Positions 48,855 to 58,802 of a DNA stretch of 64,000 bases are shown piece by piece. Location: contig JABDBW010000002.1 in assembly GCA_013288485.1 (NCBI GenBank), forward strand, positions 1 to 64,000. Reading direction: 5' to 3'. The position numbers were made by a program, and so were the translations under genes. Positions within the stretch are counted from its first letter, which is position 1, and the number at the start of each line of letters is the position of its first letter. The notes below the pieces were generated by a model. It worked only from the letters and a program-made list of their open reading frames with translations, ran no database searches and was not told where the DNA came from. This stretch comes from Bacteroidota bacterium. Its GTDB lineage: Bacteria > Bacteroidota > Bacteroidia > Sphingobacteriales > Sphingobacteriaceae.

Positions 48855-50873
48855 CTATTCATTTCGCGCTGCAAGCTCACTACTTTTCATCATATTTTTA
48901 GTGCTTTCTGCTAAACGTATAAACTCGGCGCGGTAGCCGTCGTCATCTTTTCCTTTCGCGCTTTTAGCCATATTTATCAGTTGATCAAATTTGGAGTTTT
49001 GTTTAAACTGCGAATCGCGTAATAACATCCCGTATTCCGCGACGGCGGCAGCAAACCTGAAATCGTCAGATGTTTTATCAGCATTGAGCGGCTTATCGTC
49101 CACCGTTACCGCTTCCAGTTTACTTACATCCGAATCGGGTTCTTTGTACCTGAACTTAATGGTCATTATTTCTGATGAAGTATTAACGAACTTATCTTCG
49201 GCGGGTTTCTGATATTTCAGCGGATCGACGCTTGCGGTAAAATTATCCTTTATACCAACAGGAATAAGCTCATACAAAGCAGTAACGGTATGGTTTACGC
49301 CAATATCACCGGCCACTTTGGTATCGTTGTTAAAATCCTCTTTTTGCAGTAGGCGATCCTCATATCCCAACAGGCGGTAAGCCTGAACTTTGGCGGGGTT
49401 AAACTCAACCTGCAGTTTCACATCTTTAGCAACAGTGAACAAAGTGCCACCAAATTCAGACACCATTGATTTTGTGGCTTCGGTAATATTATCAATGTAA
49501 GCATAATTGCCATGCCCTTTATCGGCCATACGCTCCATTTTGCTGTCTTTTAAATTACCCATGCCAAAGCCCAATATAGATATACTAACCCCGCTTCCCC
49601 GTTCATCTTCAATTAATTGTTCCATATCTTTATCGCTTGACGGGCCTACATTAAAGTCGCCGTCGGTGGCTAAAATAATGCGGTTATTGCCCCCTTTTAT
49701 AAACTTATCTTTAGCTATCCGGTAAGCCAGTTTAATCCCCTCGCCCCCTGCAGTTGAGCCTGCCGCGTATAACTGGTCAATGGCTTCTTTAATTTTTTCT
49801 TTCTCATTTCCGGGTGTCGATTCCAATCTTATACCCGCGTCTCCCGCATATACCACAATGGCTACATGGTCAACAGGCCGTAGTTGATTGGCCAGCATTT
49901 TCATGGCGGGTTTTACAAGGGATAATTTATTAGGCTCGGCCATTGAACCTGACACATCCAGTAAAAACACCAGGTTTGATGGCGGCAGCTTGTCAAGGCT
50001 TACGTTCTTAGCTTTCAGGCCAATACGCACCAGTTGGTGCTGCGGGTTCCAGGGCGCGGCAGAAAGTTCTGTTTGTATAGCAACAGGTTTATCATTAGCA
50101 GGCTCAGGCAGGTTATAGTGAAAATAGTTGATCATCTCCTCTATTCGCACCGCATTTTTTGGCGGCAGCTGCCCGCTGTTAATAAAACGGCGGATATTGC
50201 TGTATGATGCCGCGTCAACATCAACCGCGAAGGTGGAAAGGGGTGTGGTTTTTGGAGATTCAAATTGATTTTCGACGATGCGGCTGTAAGATTCGTTACC
50301 GGGGGTCGCCCGTCCGCCCGCCGCGCCGCTAAACCCACGAATATCTATGCCTGTTGGATAACGGGCGGGATTAGCGTCCTGAGCAGTAACACGTACCCCG
50401 GGCGTACGCGCAACAATGGAGTTGGTTAAATTAGTTACCGAATTTCTCTTGATCTCAGTGGCGTTGATAGTACCTATGGCATCTGTCAAACTTTTACGTT
50501 GTTGTGAACCATAACCTACAACCACAACTTCCCGCAATCCGCTATTGGTTGGCGCCATAGTTACGTTGATAATTGTTTTTCCCTTTGTTGATTGTTCTTG
50601 TGTATCATAGCCTATAAATGAGTAAACTAATATTACATTATCATCAGGCGAGATCAGTTTGTAGCTGCCTTGTGTATCAGTAGTAACTGCGCTTGCCAGA
50701 TTATTTTTTATTTTGACTACCGCTCCCGGCAAGGGCAGCCCTTTCTCATCCGTTACTTTACCTGTAATTGTTTTTTGTACAACTTTTATAACTGCACCGG
50801 GTAAGTTACTGTTTGCGTTTACCCTGAACATGGCCAGGCTTAACAGCATCATTAATAATAAGGTCTTTTTCAT
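48855..50873 (-). CDS. CarboxypepD-regulatory/TonB-plug-like fragment fused to VWA (YfbK-like) protein
   Basis: ITGKVTDEKGLPLPGAVV; VVVVGYGSQQRKSLTDAIGTINATEI...RIVENQFESPKTTPLSTFAVDVDAASYSNIRRFI; NLVFLLDVSGSM (MIDAS). Confidence 0.88.
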   Translation of the reverse strand: MKKTLLLMMLLSLAMFRVNANSNLPGAVIKVVQKTITGKVTDEKGLPLPGAVVKIKNNLASAVTTDTQGSYKLISPDDNVILVYSFIGYDTQEQSTKGKTIINVTMAPTNSGLREVVVVGYGSQQRKSLTDAIGTINATEIKRNSVTNLTNSIVARTPGVRVTAQDANPARYPTGIDIRGFSGAAGGRATPGNESYSRIVENQFESPKTTPLSTFAVDVDAASYSNIRRFINSGQLPPKNAVRIEEMINYFHYNLPEPANDKPVAIQTELSAAPWNPQHQLVRIGLKAKNVSLDKLPPSNLVFLLDVSGSMAEPNKLSLVKPAMKMLANQLRPVDHVAIVVYAGDAGIRLESTPGNEKEKIKEAIDQLYAAGSTAGGEGIKLAYRIAKDKFIKGGNNRIILATDGDFNVGPSSDKDMEQLIEDERGSGVSISILGFGMGNLKDSKMERMADKGHGNYAYIDNITEATKSMVSEFGGTLFTVAKDVKLQVEFNPAKVQAYRLLGYEDRLLQKEDFNNDTKVAGDIGVNHTVTALYELIPVGIKDNFTASVDPLKYQKPAEDKFVNTSSEIMTIKFRYKEPDSDVSKLEAVTVDDKPLNADKTSDDFRFAAAVAEYGMLLRDSQFKQNSKFDQLINMAKSAKGKDDDGYRAEFIRLAESTKNMMKSSELAARNE

Positions 50874-50986
50874 AACTATGGTTTTTTTTGTGATATGATG
50901 CAGCGGTTATCCAATTTCCATAAACCATAAAAAAATTTAATTTGAAGCCACTAATATGGCCTGGTTAAACTACTCAAAAAGTACAG
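50847..50986. repeat. ~140-bp segmental duplication, copy 1
   Basis: Near-identical to 51451-51590, including 'gtgatatgatgcagcggttatccaatttccataaaccataaaaaaatt'. Confidence 0.9.
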
Positions 50987-51102
50987 TTTAAGGGCCGTAG
51001 ATACTTATTAGCCAGAAATTCTGATAGTTACGGGGGTGAAAAGCCGAAATTATTTTTCAAGCCGAAATCTTTCACGACCTTAAACCTATTACAACGCAGG
51101 GG

Positions 51103-51477
51103 TCAATTAGGAACACTGGCATTCCAAACAATGTAATATAAACCGTCGTTATCTAAACCCGACGCCGTGGATGGTATGTCAACGCCATCGGCGCTAAGGG
51201 AAGCAGTAAAGGGCTGATTAGTGCTATTTACTAACGTAATGCTAATTCCATCGCCCACATGTGCCACTGTTGTGTTATAGGTAAACGGGGTAGCAAGGTT
51301 AAACAAGGTAAAACCAGCCACTCTCTGTGTAGTGCCTCTTCCAATAAAAAAAACAAATTTTGAAATAGAGGTTTGAGAAGATGCAGTAATAACCAACGTC
51401 TTTGAAGGGGTGGTAGTATATGGTTTATTGCACGAGGCGATCAATAACACCATCATTAACAATAAGGTCTTTTTCAT
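51103..51477 (-). CDS. Putative small lipoprotein
   Basis: MKKTLLLMMVLLIASCNKP lipobox; start inside ORF 51103-51519. Confidence 0.65.
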   Translation of the reverse strand: MKKTLLLMMVLLIASCNKPYTTTPSKTLVITASSQTSISKFVFFIGRGTTQRVAGFTLFNLATPFTYNTTVAHVGDGISITLVNSTNQPFTASLSADGVDIPSTASGLDNDGLYYIVWNASVPN

Positions 51478-51590
51478 AACTATAGTTTTTTTTTGTGATA
51501 TGATGCAGCGGTTATCCAATTTCCATAAACCATAAAAAAATTTTAATTTGAAGCCGCTAATATGGCCTGGTTAAACAACTCAAAAAAACA
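51451..51590. repeat. ~140-bp segmental duplication, copy 2
   Basis: Direct copy of 50847-50986, 604 bp away. Confidence 0.9.
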
Positions 51591-52134
51591 GGATAATAAT
51601 AATGATGGAGCGCTGCTAAAACGCTACCGTCAAAGCGGCGACCTGGCTGTTCTGGGCGAACTGTTTCAAAACTATGCCCACATGGTTTATTATGTTTGTT
51701 ACCGGTATTTGCAGGATGGCGAACAAAGCAAGGATGCGGTTATGGAGATTTTTGAAGAACTGATAAATAAAGTAAATAAGCAGGATATAAAACAATTTAG
51801 CGCATGGTTATATGTATTGAGTCGTAATCATTGCTTAATGAAATTGCGATCAGCAAAAAAAATGCAGCACATTACTTTGGATGAATTTATGGAATTGCCC
51901 ATAGATTTGCATCCTGAAGGTGAAAACAAGGAACAGCGGTTAACGGCACTTGAGTTGTGCATGGAAAAACTTCCCGCTGCGCAAAAACAAAGCATCGATC
52001 TGTTTTTTATGAATGAGAAGTGCTATAAAGAAATAACCGAACTAACAGGCTTTACTTTAAACGAGGTTAAAAGTTATATACAAAACGGCAAACGCAACTT
52101 AAAAATTTGTATGGAGAAGAACGGTGAGCGCTAA
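51562..52134 (+). CDS. ECF/sigma-70-family factor
   Basis: YRQSGDLAVLGELFQNYAHMVYYVCYRYLQDGEQSKDAVMEIFEELI...CYKEITELTGFTLNEVKSYIQNGKRNLK. Confidence 0.85.
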   Translation: MAWLNNSKKQDNNNDGALLKRYRQSGDLAVLGELFQNYAHMVYYVCYRYLQDGEQSKDAVMEIFEELINKVNKQDIKQFSAWLYVLSRNHCLMKLRSAKKMQHITLDEFMELPIDLHPEGENKEQRLTALELCMEKLPAAQKQSIDLFFMNEKCYKEITELTGFTLNEVKSYIQNGKRNLKICMEKNGER

Positions 52135-53630
52135 AAAACCCAACATATTGCAAATACGGAAGTACCTAAACGGGGAACTGGATGCCCGTGCTATGTACGA
52201 ATTGGAACGGCAGGTGCAAGACGACCCGTTTTTGATGGACGCAATAAAGGGAATGGAAAGCGGTTATGAAAATCATCAACCCCACCTGGATGCTATTGAC
52301 CGGCTTATACAACAACGGGTGCAACAGGATAGACGGCGCGTGATCCCTGTTTATAGGTATTGGCCGGCAGCAGCTTGTTTATTAATTGCATTGGTTGTTG
52401 GCGGCTGGTGGTTAACGCGCAAAACGTCAAGACCTTTGGTTGCGGTAAATGTACATCCCGTTGCAACTGTTGAAAAAGCGCAAGAACCGAAACGGGCAGT
52501 GGTTGCTGTGCCCATTACCCCGGCAGTTAAACCGGCTTTGATAGCAAGATACCGTGCCCCGGAGGTTAAAGCATCTGCACCGTCTGCATTGGCCGCGATC
52601 AAACAAACGCCGCCCCGTCGCGAAACTGTATTTAAGGCCGATACAGTGGACTATAAAATTGCCGAATATAAAACACAGCAGAACAAAACCGTGGACAACA
52701 TGCTGAAGGAGTTGAGCATACCCACTATTGGCACTCAAAAACTTACCGATACCACAGCATTAAACAAAGCCGCGGGGGTGGCGGATGCCAATGTTCCGCA
52801 TACGATCACCGGCAAAGTAGTAGATAAGAAAAACGGCGTTCTATTACCCGGCGTGCCCATCATCATTAACGGAACCGACCAGGGCATAAAAACAAACGTT
52901 GACGGATCGTTTACAACTGTAATGCGGGCAAGGCACGCAACGATAGAAGTGAACAAGGAAGGTTACGAACCTCAGCAAGTTCAGGTTAAGGACCGGGATA
53001 ATTTAGAAATTGAATTGGTTCCGGATAACAAGACGCTTGCGAAGGGGGCCGCTAATAGCGGCATTGTGCAAAAAAAGAGTGGTAAAAGGGGATATGGGTG
53101 CGATCACCGGCAACAACGTGGCGTCATCGGTAACAAAAACGGATAGCGTTGAAAAGCTATTGAAAAAAATGGATGGCTTGAATGTAGGTAGTAATGGCAA
53201 TATAACCGCCCAGGGCAAGCAGGTAACCAAAGTAAGAATAAATGGTAAGGACTTTGTTGGGGGCAATGTAGCAAAGGCCACCAAAAACCTGCCTGCTGAT
53301 ATTATTGAAAAAGCGCAGACGGTGAATGATTATGGCAACCAGGCGGCAAAAACGGGTGTAAAAGGTACTGTTACAAAACCAATGCCCGTAATTGGCTGGA
53401 AACAATACCAGGCCTATCTTGACCGTACAGCCATAATGCCCAACGGGACAACCGGCGAACTTGCAGCAGATGTTAATATAACATCTGATGGAAAGATACA
53501 TTCTATACAGATAACAAACAGCAATAGAGCCATGCTAGATAAAGCGATACAAATAATAAAAAACGGCCCTAAATGGATCGGGGCCGCGCAATCAAAAACA
53601 GTTCGGTTAAAAATTGCATTTCATAAATAG
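52124..53630 (+). pseudogene. Anti-sigma-like membrane protein with CarboxypepD-regulatory, TonB-plug-like and TonB-C-like segments; apparent frameshift near 53084-53091
   Basis: ORF 52124-53146 and the meaningful part of ORF 53010-53630 join if one base is removed in aaaagggg. Confidence 0.65.
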
Positions 53631-53682
53631 CCGCCAATAATCAATTGGATCAAATGGCATGATGCAAATAACCTTTTACCTT

Positions 53683-54951
53683 TCAGCTTTTACCTTTTAC
53701 CTCCCTTTCCTCCCAAATCATACATAAATGCAAAATGGTTTCTACCGCCTTTTGCATATCCTGTACAGATACCCATTCCTGCTTGCTATGAAAAGCGTGC
53801 TCGCCTGCAAAAATATTGGGGCAGGGCAAACCCATAAACGATAGCCGGGAGCCATCGGTACCACCACGTATGCTGCATAACCTGGCCTCTAAACCGGCGC
53901 GCCTGATAGCTTCCATGCCATACTCCACAATTTGCGGGTGTTTATCTAACATTGCCTTCATGTTAGGGTACTGCTGTTTAATTTGCAGCTCATAACCCGA
54001 GTTGGGGAATTTTTTCAATACTTCGCCAGCTATTTTGCGGATAACATCCGCATGGGCCCCCAGTTTATCCTCGTCAAAATCGCGGATAATAAAATCTACG
54101 GTGGCTTGCTCAACATGCCCTTCCATACCAACCGGGTGTACAAAGCCTTGCATATTTTCGGTCCCTTCGGGAGACAACTCAAATGGCAGCCGGGCAAGTA
54201 TTTCCGCTGCAATTTTTATGGCGCTTTCCATCGTGCCTTTTGCAAAACCCGGGTGGGCGCTTACGCCATGTATGATGAGTTTCGCGCCATCTGCCGAAAA
54301 TGTTTCGTTTTCCATGTTCCCGGCGCTTTCACCATCAATGGTATAACCCGCGTATGCGCCTAGTTTTTTTATGTCCACTTTATCAACGCCTCGTCCAATT
54401 TCTTCATCGGGAGTAAATAATATTCGTATAGCGCCGTGCTTAATTTCGGGACGGTTCATTAGCTGGTAACAGGCATCCATAATTTCGGCTACGCCTGCTT
54501 TATTATCGGCGCCCAGTAAGGTTGCGCCGCTGGCTGTTATAATGTCATTGCCTAACTGGTTTTTCAGATCCGGGTGTTCGCTCATCCGTATTACCTGCGA
54601 TGGGCCGTCCGGCAACGTTATATCTCCTCCGCTATAGTTTTTATGAATTAAGGGCTTTACCCCAAACCCGCTGCAATCGGGCGAAGTATCCATATGCGAG
54701 CAGAAACAAATTACGGGTATGTCCTGCTTGCTGGTATTGGCAGGTATAGTTGCATAAACATAGCCATATTCGTCAATATGGGCGTCTGTTACGCCTATCT
54801 CCTGCAATTCATCAACCAATATCCTGCCCAGGTTTTTTTGCTTTTCGGTAGATGGATAACTTTCTGAATTTGGATCGGATTGTGTATCTATCTTTACATA
54901 ACGCAAAAAACGGTCGGTAACGGTAAAATTTATGGCGGGATAAAAGTTCAT
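53683..54951 (-). CDS. pepT: Peptidase T (tripeptide aminopeptidase)
   Basis: CFCSHMDTSPDCSG; LGADNKAGVAEIMD; FTPDEEIGRGVD; IRGGTDGSRLSFMGLPCPNIFAGEHAFHSKQEWV. Confidence 0.95.
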   Translation of the reverse strand: MNFYPAINFTVTDRFLRYVKIDTQSDPNSESYPSTEKQKNLGRILVDELQEIGVTDAHIDEYGYVYATIPANTSKQDIPVICFCSHMDTSPDCSGFGVKPLIHKNYSGGDITLPDGPSQVIRMSEHPDLKNQLGNDIITASGATLLGADNKAGVAEIMDACYQLMNRPEIKHGAIRILFTPDEEIGRGVDKVDIKKLGAYAGYTIDGESAGNMENETFSADGAKLIIHGVSAHPGFAKGTMESAIKIAAEILARLPFELSPEGTENMQGFVHPVGMEGHVEQATVDFIIRDFDEDKLGAHADVIRKIAGEVLKKFPNSGYELQIKQQYPNMKAMLDKHPQIVEYGMEAIRRAGLEARLCSIRGGTDGSRLSFMGLPCPNIFAGEHAFHSKQEWVSVQDMQKAVETILHLCMIWEEREVKGKS

Positions 54952-55020
54952 ATATTGGCAAAATATAGTTGGGTAAAGATAATTTAGATATCATAAATTA
55001 GCGTAACAAATACATTATAA

Positions 55021-55380
55021 GTGAATATAGAGGAACTGCGCGATCATTGCCTGCTAAAGCCGGCCGTTACCGAAGGGTTTCCCTTCGGCGAAGATACCTT
55101 GGTGTTTAAAGTGGCGGGCAAAATTTTCCTGATCACCAGTTTCCAGGAAGGCGACCGCTTTAATGTAAAATGCGACCCTGAACTGGCCGTCGAGTTGCGC
55201 GAACGCTATACCGAAGTGCAACCAGGCTACCACATGAATAAAAAAATGTGGAACACGGTTTTCATGAATGGCCCCCTAACCCGTAAACAGCTCCTTGAAA
55301 TGGTCGATCATTCCTACAATATGGTAGTTAATGGCCTTCCTAAAAAAATACAGGCCGAAATTGCCGACGGCAATTATTAA
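55021..55380 (+). CDS. MmcQ/YjbR-family protein
   Basis: PAVTEGFPFGEDTLVFKVAGKIFLIT...PGYHMNKKMWNTV. Confidence 0.88.
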   Translation: MNIEELRDHCLLKPAVTEGFPFGEDTLVFKVAGKIFLITSFQEGDRFNVKCDPELAVELRERYTEVQPGYHMNKKMWNTVFMNGPLTRKQLLEMVDHSYNMVVNGLPKKIQAEIADGNY

Positions 55381-55428
55381 AACCTTTGATATTAAAAGGG
55401 CATAATTATATTTGCTAAAGTCATTTTT

Positions 55429-57175
55429 ATGAAAGCTGTTTTATTTGCCTTGTTAACCTGTTTTGCTTTTAGCGCCGCTAACGCCCAACTAACACCTTTT
55501 GAGTTAAGTAAGGATAAAAATTATACGGCTACCTATCCCGAAATAATTGCGTATTACAAAAAAACTGGCCCGTGTAAACCCGCAAATGAAACTGTTTAAT
55601 TACGGCACTACCGATGTTGGCCTGCCTTTAACGCTGATTGTTTTATCGCGGGCTCAAGTTTTTGATCCGGCAATTATCAAAAAGCAAAACAAGTGTGTAC
55701 TGCTCATCAATAACGGCATTCATCCCGGCGAGCCGGAAGGTATTGATGCCAGTATGCTGTTTGCCCGCGATATGCTTAAAAAACACACATTGCCCAAAAA
55801 TGTGGTGATCTGTATAGTAGCCGTATATAATATCGACGGCTGTTTAAACCGGGGCCTTAGCCGTGTTAACCAAAACGGGCCAGCCAGTTATGGTTTCAGG
55901 GGCAATTATCGCAATTTGGACCTGAACCGGGACTTTATTAAAGGCGACAGCCGGAACACCTATGCTTTAGAGCAAATAATAAACACCTGGAAACCTGAAA
56001 TATTTTTAGATAACCATACCAGCGACGGAGCCGATTACCAATATGTAATGACCCTGATAGAAACCCAAAAGGATAAACAAAACCCAATACTGGCTGAATA
56101 TACTTCAAAAACATTATCGCCTGAATTGTATAGGCGGATGAAATTGAATGGCTATGAAATGATACCTTATGTGGAGGGTATGCGCGGCGACGACCCCGAT
56201 GCGGGTATTGTGGGTTATTTGGAAACACCCCGCTATGCCACCGGCTACACTGCGCAACACAACATTATTAGCTACATTACAGAAACACATATGTTAAAGC
56301 CCTTTGATAAAAGGGTGTATGCCACTTATGATTTTATGCAAAACCTGGTAGCTATTAATGAGCGCGACGCGAAATTAATAGGCAGGTTAAAGCAAGAGGC
56401 CGATGAGCAGGTAAGCGGGCAAAAAACATTTGCCCTTAACTGGGAACTTGACCGCACAAAGGCCGATACCATAACTTTTAAAGGATATGCGTCGGGCTAT
56501 AAAACAAGCGGGGTAAGCGGGTTGCCGCGTTTGTTTTATGACCGCAGCAAGCCTTACACCAAAATAATTAAAAACTATAATACCTATAAAGCCACCATTA
56601 CGGCCGATAAGCCGCAGGCCTACATAATACCCCAGGCCTGGGGTAAAATTATTGAGTTGTTTAAGCTAAATAATATTGTTATGGGCCGATTAGCACATGA
56701 TACCACGCTGAATTTACAAATGTATTATATAGGCGATTATAAAACCGCGCCCAGGCCCTATGAGGGCCACTATCTGCATACGGATGTACAGGTTAACCCA
56801 ACGGATATGGCCGTTAAATTTTATGCCGGCGATTACGTGGTTTATACTAACCAGGCACTTAACCGCTATATTGTTGAAACGCTGGAACCGCAAGGGGTTG
56901 ATTCGTTTTTTGCGTGGAATTTTTTCGATTCTATTTTGGGGCAGAAGGAAGGTTATTCGGCTTATGTGTTTGAAGATGTTGCCACTGACCTGTTAACGAA
57001 AGACCCTGAATTGCGCAAAAAACTGGATGATGAAAAAGCAAAGGACCCGAGGCTGGCGGGCAGTGCATCGGCACAATTAAATTTTGTTTACCGCAATTCG
57101 CCTTATTCCGAAAAAACATATCTTCGCTACCCCGTTGGCCGAATAGTGGCGCCAACCAAACTTGATCTGAAATAA
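55429..57175 (+). pseudogene. M14-family zinc carboxypeptidase, apparent frameshift in a 7-A run at 55558-55564
   Basis: N-terminal MKAVLFALLTCFAFSAANAQ...YPEIIAYYKK in frame 1 continues as LARVNPQMKLFNYGTTDVGLPL in frame 2; HPGEPEG and DNHTSDGADYQYVMTL motifs. Confidence 0.8.
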
Positions 57176-57792
57176 TGGAAGCACCTGTAGCAACGTTTAT
57201 ATTTATAATTACTATTATAACCACTTTACTGGCATTCTCGAACGAGAATTTGTATGGTAAATTAATGCTTCATCCTTACAGTGTATATCGGGGCACTAAT
57301 GTTTATACCTTAATTACCAGCGGGTTAATACATAAAGATTGGATGCACCTGATTTTCAATATGCTGTCTTATTATTTCTTTGCGTTTCAACTCGAACAAA
57401 CTATTGGCCATTGGCAGTTTGGCCTGCTTTATATGGCAAGTTTAGTGCTCAGCGATCTCCCATCTGTTGTAAAGCATAAGGACGATTTTTGGTACAATAG
57501 CCTGGGCGCATCGGGGGCAATAAGCGCGGTAATATTTAGCTATATCCTATACTCACCAATGAGTATGATGCTGATCATGCCGCTGCCTATCCCTATTCCG
57601 GCCATCATATTTGGTGTTTTGTATTTGGTTTATTGCAGTTATGCTTCCAGGTATTCAAGAGATAATATTAACCATGATGCTCACCTGTTCGGCGCGTTGT
57701 GCGGGGTATTTATAACTATAATTCTTAACCCTAAAGTAGTGCCTATATTTGTACAGCAAATTACAATGGCAATTCAATCGCACCTGCATTAA
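57175..57792 (+). CDS. Rhomboid-family intramembrane serine protease
   Basis: TSGLIHKDWMHLIFNMLSYYFFAFQLE; NSLGASGAISAVIFSYIL; HDAHLFGALCG. Confidence 0.9.
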   Translation: MEAPVATFIFIITIITTLLAFSNENLYGKLMLHPYSVYRGTNVYTLITSGLIHKDWMHLIFNMLSYYFFAFQLEQTIGHWQFGLLYMASLVLSDLPSVVKHKDDFWYNSLGASGAISAVIFSYILYSPMSMMLIMPLPIPIPAIIFGVLYLVYCSYASRYSRDNINHDAHLFGALCGVFITIILNPKVVPIFVQQITMAIQSHLH

Positions 57793-58768
57793 ATTCGCCA
57801 TCGGCATTAAATAAAAAACTCATGGGTTGTTCGGGGTTTTTAATGATCTCGAGCAACAGGAAACCCCAGTTTTTCCAGAAATTCTCCAATACCTGTCCGT
57901 AAATTTTATTTTGCCAATGGTCAAATAAAGGCTTGCTGCTCATTCCGCGCAAGGGCATAGCCTCAATGTATACTTCATCGCCTACTGGCAAAATATTATA
58001 CTCGGGCAAGCGGTTAAACAGGTAGGCCGAATAAAATACCCGCCCGCTAAACTCTTCAAACTGAATAGGATGCAGGGTTTGATTTTCAATTTTTTCCAAT
58101 ATTTCCCGGTGATAATGGCGATTAGCGCCGTTATCCTGGAAGCAGATGATGAGGCCAAAATCCTTTATCCGCAATGCGAAAGTGAGTGTATTGATCTCAT
58201 CGCGGTAGCCAAATTCCTGCTCATTGTTATTCACCTTAAATAAAAACAGGCTGAAAGGTTTAAAATCCTCAAATACAATGGGTAAATTAATGCTTTGCAG
58301 CATCAGGTGCAGATTGCTGAATTTATGAATGATGGATTGCGAAATATTAAACTCCTCGCCTTGCGTGTATTGTTGTTTTATACCCGATTGTATTTCGTTA
58401 AAAATTATTCCGTACAACAGCTTACCGGCCCATTGGAATAATTTTAGCTCATCAACGGCTTTAACCGCCTCATAACCCCTGTTAAACGCCGCGGAAATTT
58501 CGGCTTCTAAAGGCTCCAGGTAAGCCTCATTAACCGCTGCTGAGCACGGCAGTTTCATATCCTTATAAGTAGCCATACTTTCATCCAGCAACTTGAATGG
58601 TTGATCTTCCAGGTTGTACAGGCTCATTAACCATTGGGGGAAGACCTGTATTTTTTCTTCTTCACTATCAAGAACTTCGCCGGTTAGGAAACAGGTTTTA
58701 TTGCTAAAGTTGGAGGCATCAAATGGTGAATATATTTTTGGCGGCATGGCGGCAAAGATAGCCATCAT
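57761..58768 (-). CDS. Hypothetical protein
   Basis: Long ORF overlapping rhomboid 3' end; no domain recognised. Confidence 0.7.
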   Translation of the reverse strand: MMAIFAAMPPKIYSPFDASNFSNKTCFLTGEVLDSEEEKIQVFPQWLMSLYNLEDQPFKLLDESMATYKDMKLPCSAAVNEAYLEPLEAEISAAFNRGYEAVKAVDELKLFQWAGKLLYGIIFNEIQSGIKQQYTQGEEFNISQSIIHKFSNLHLMLQSINLPIVFEDFKPFSLFLFKVNNNEQEFGYRDEINTLTFALRIKDFGLIICFQDNGANRHYHREILEKIENQTLHPIQFEEFSGRVFYSAYLFNRLPEYNILPVGDEVYIEAMPLRGMSSKPLFDHWQNKIYGQVLENFWKNWGFLLLEIIKNPEQPMSFLFNADGEFNAGAIELPL

Positions 58769-58802
58769 TTTAAAAAGAATAATTTAGCTTTGGTTTTATA
58801 AC

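Noticed and set aside
53680-53705. cttttacc microrepeats downstream of pepT
   Set aside because: Three short copies of low-complexity sequence; insufficient for a functional claim.
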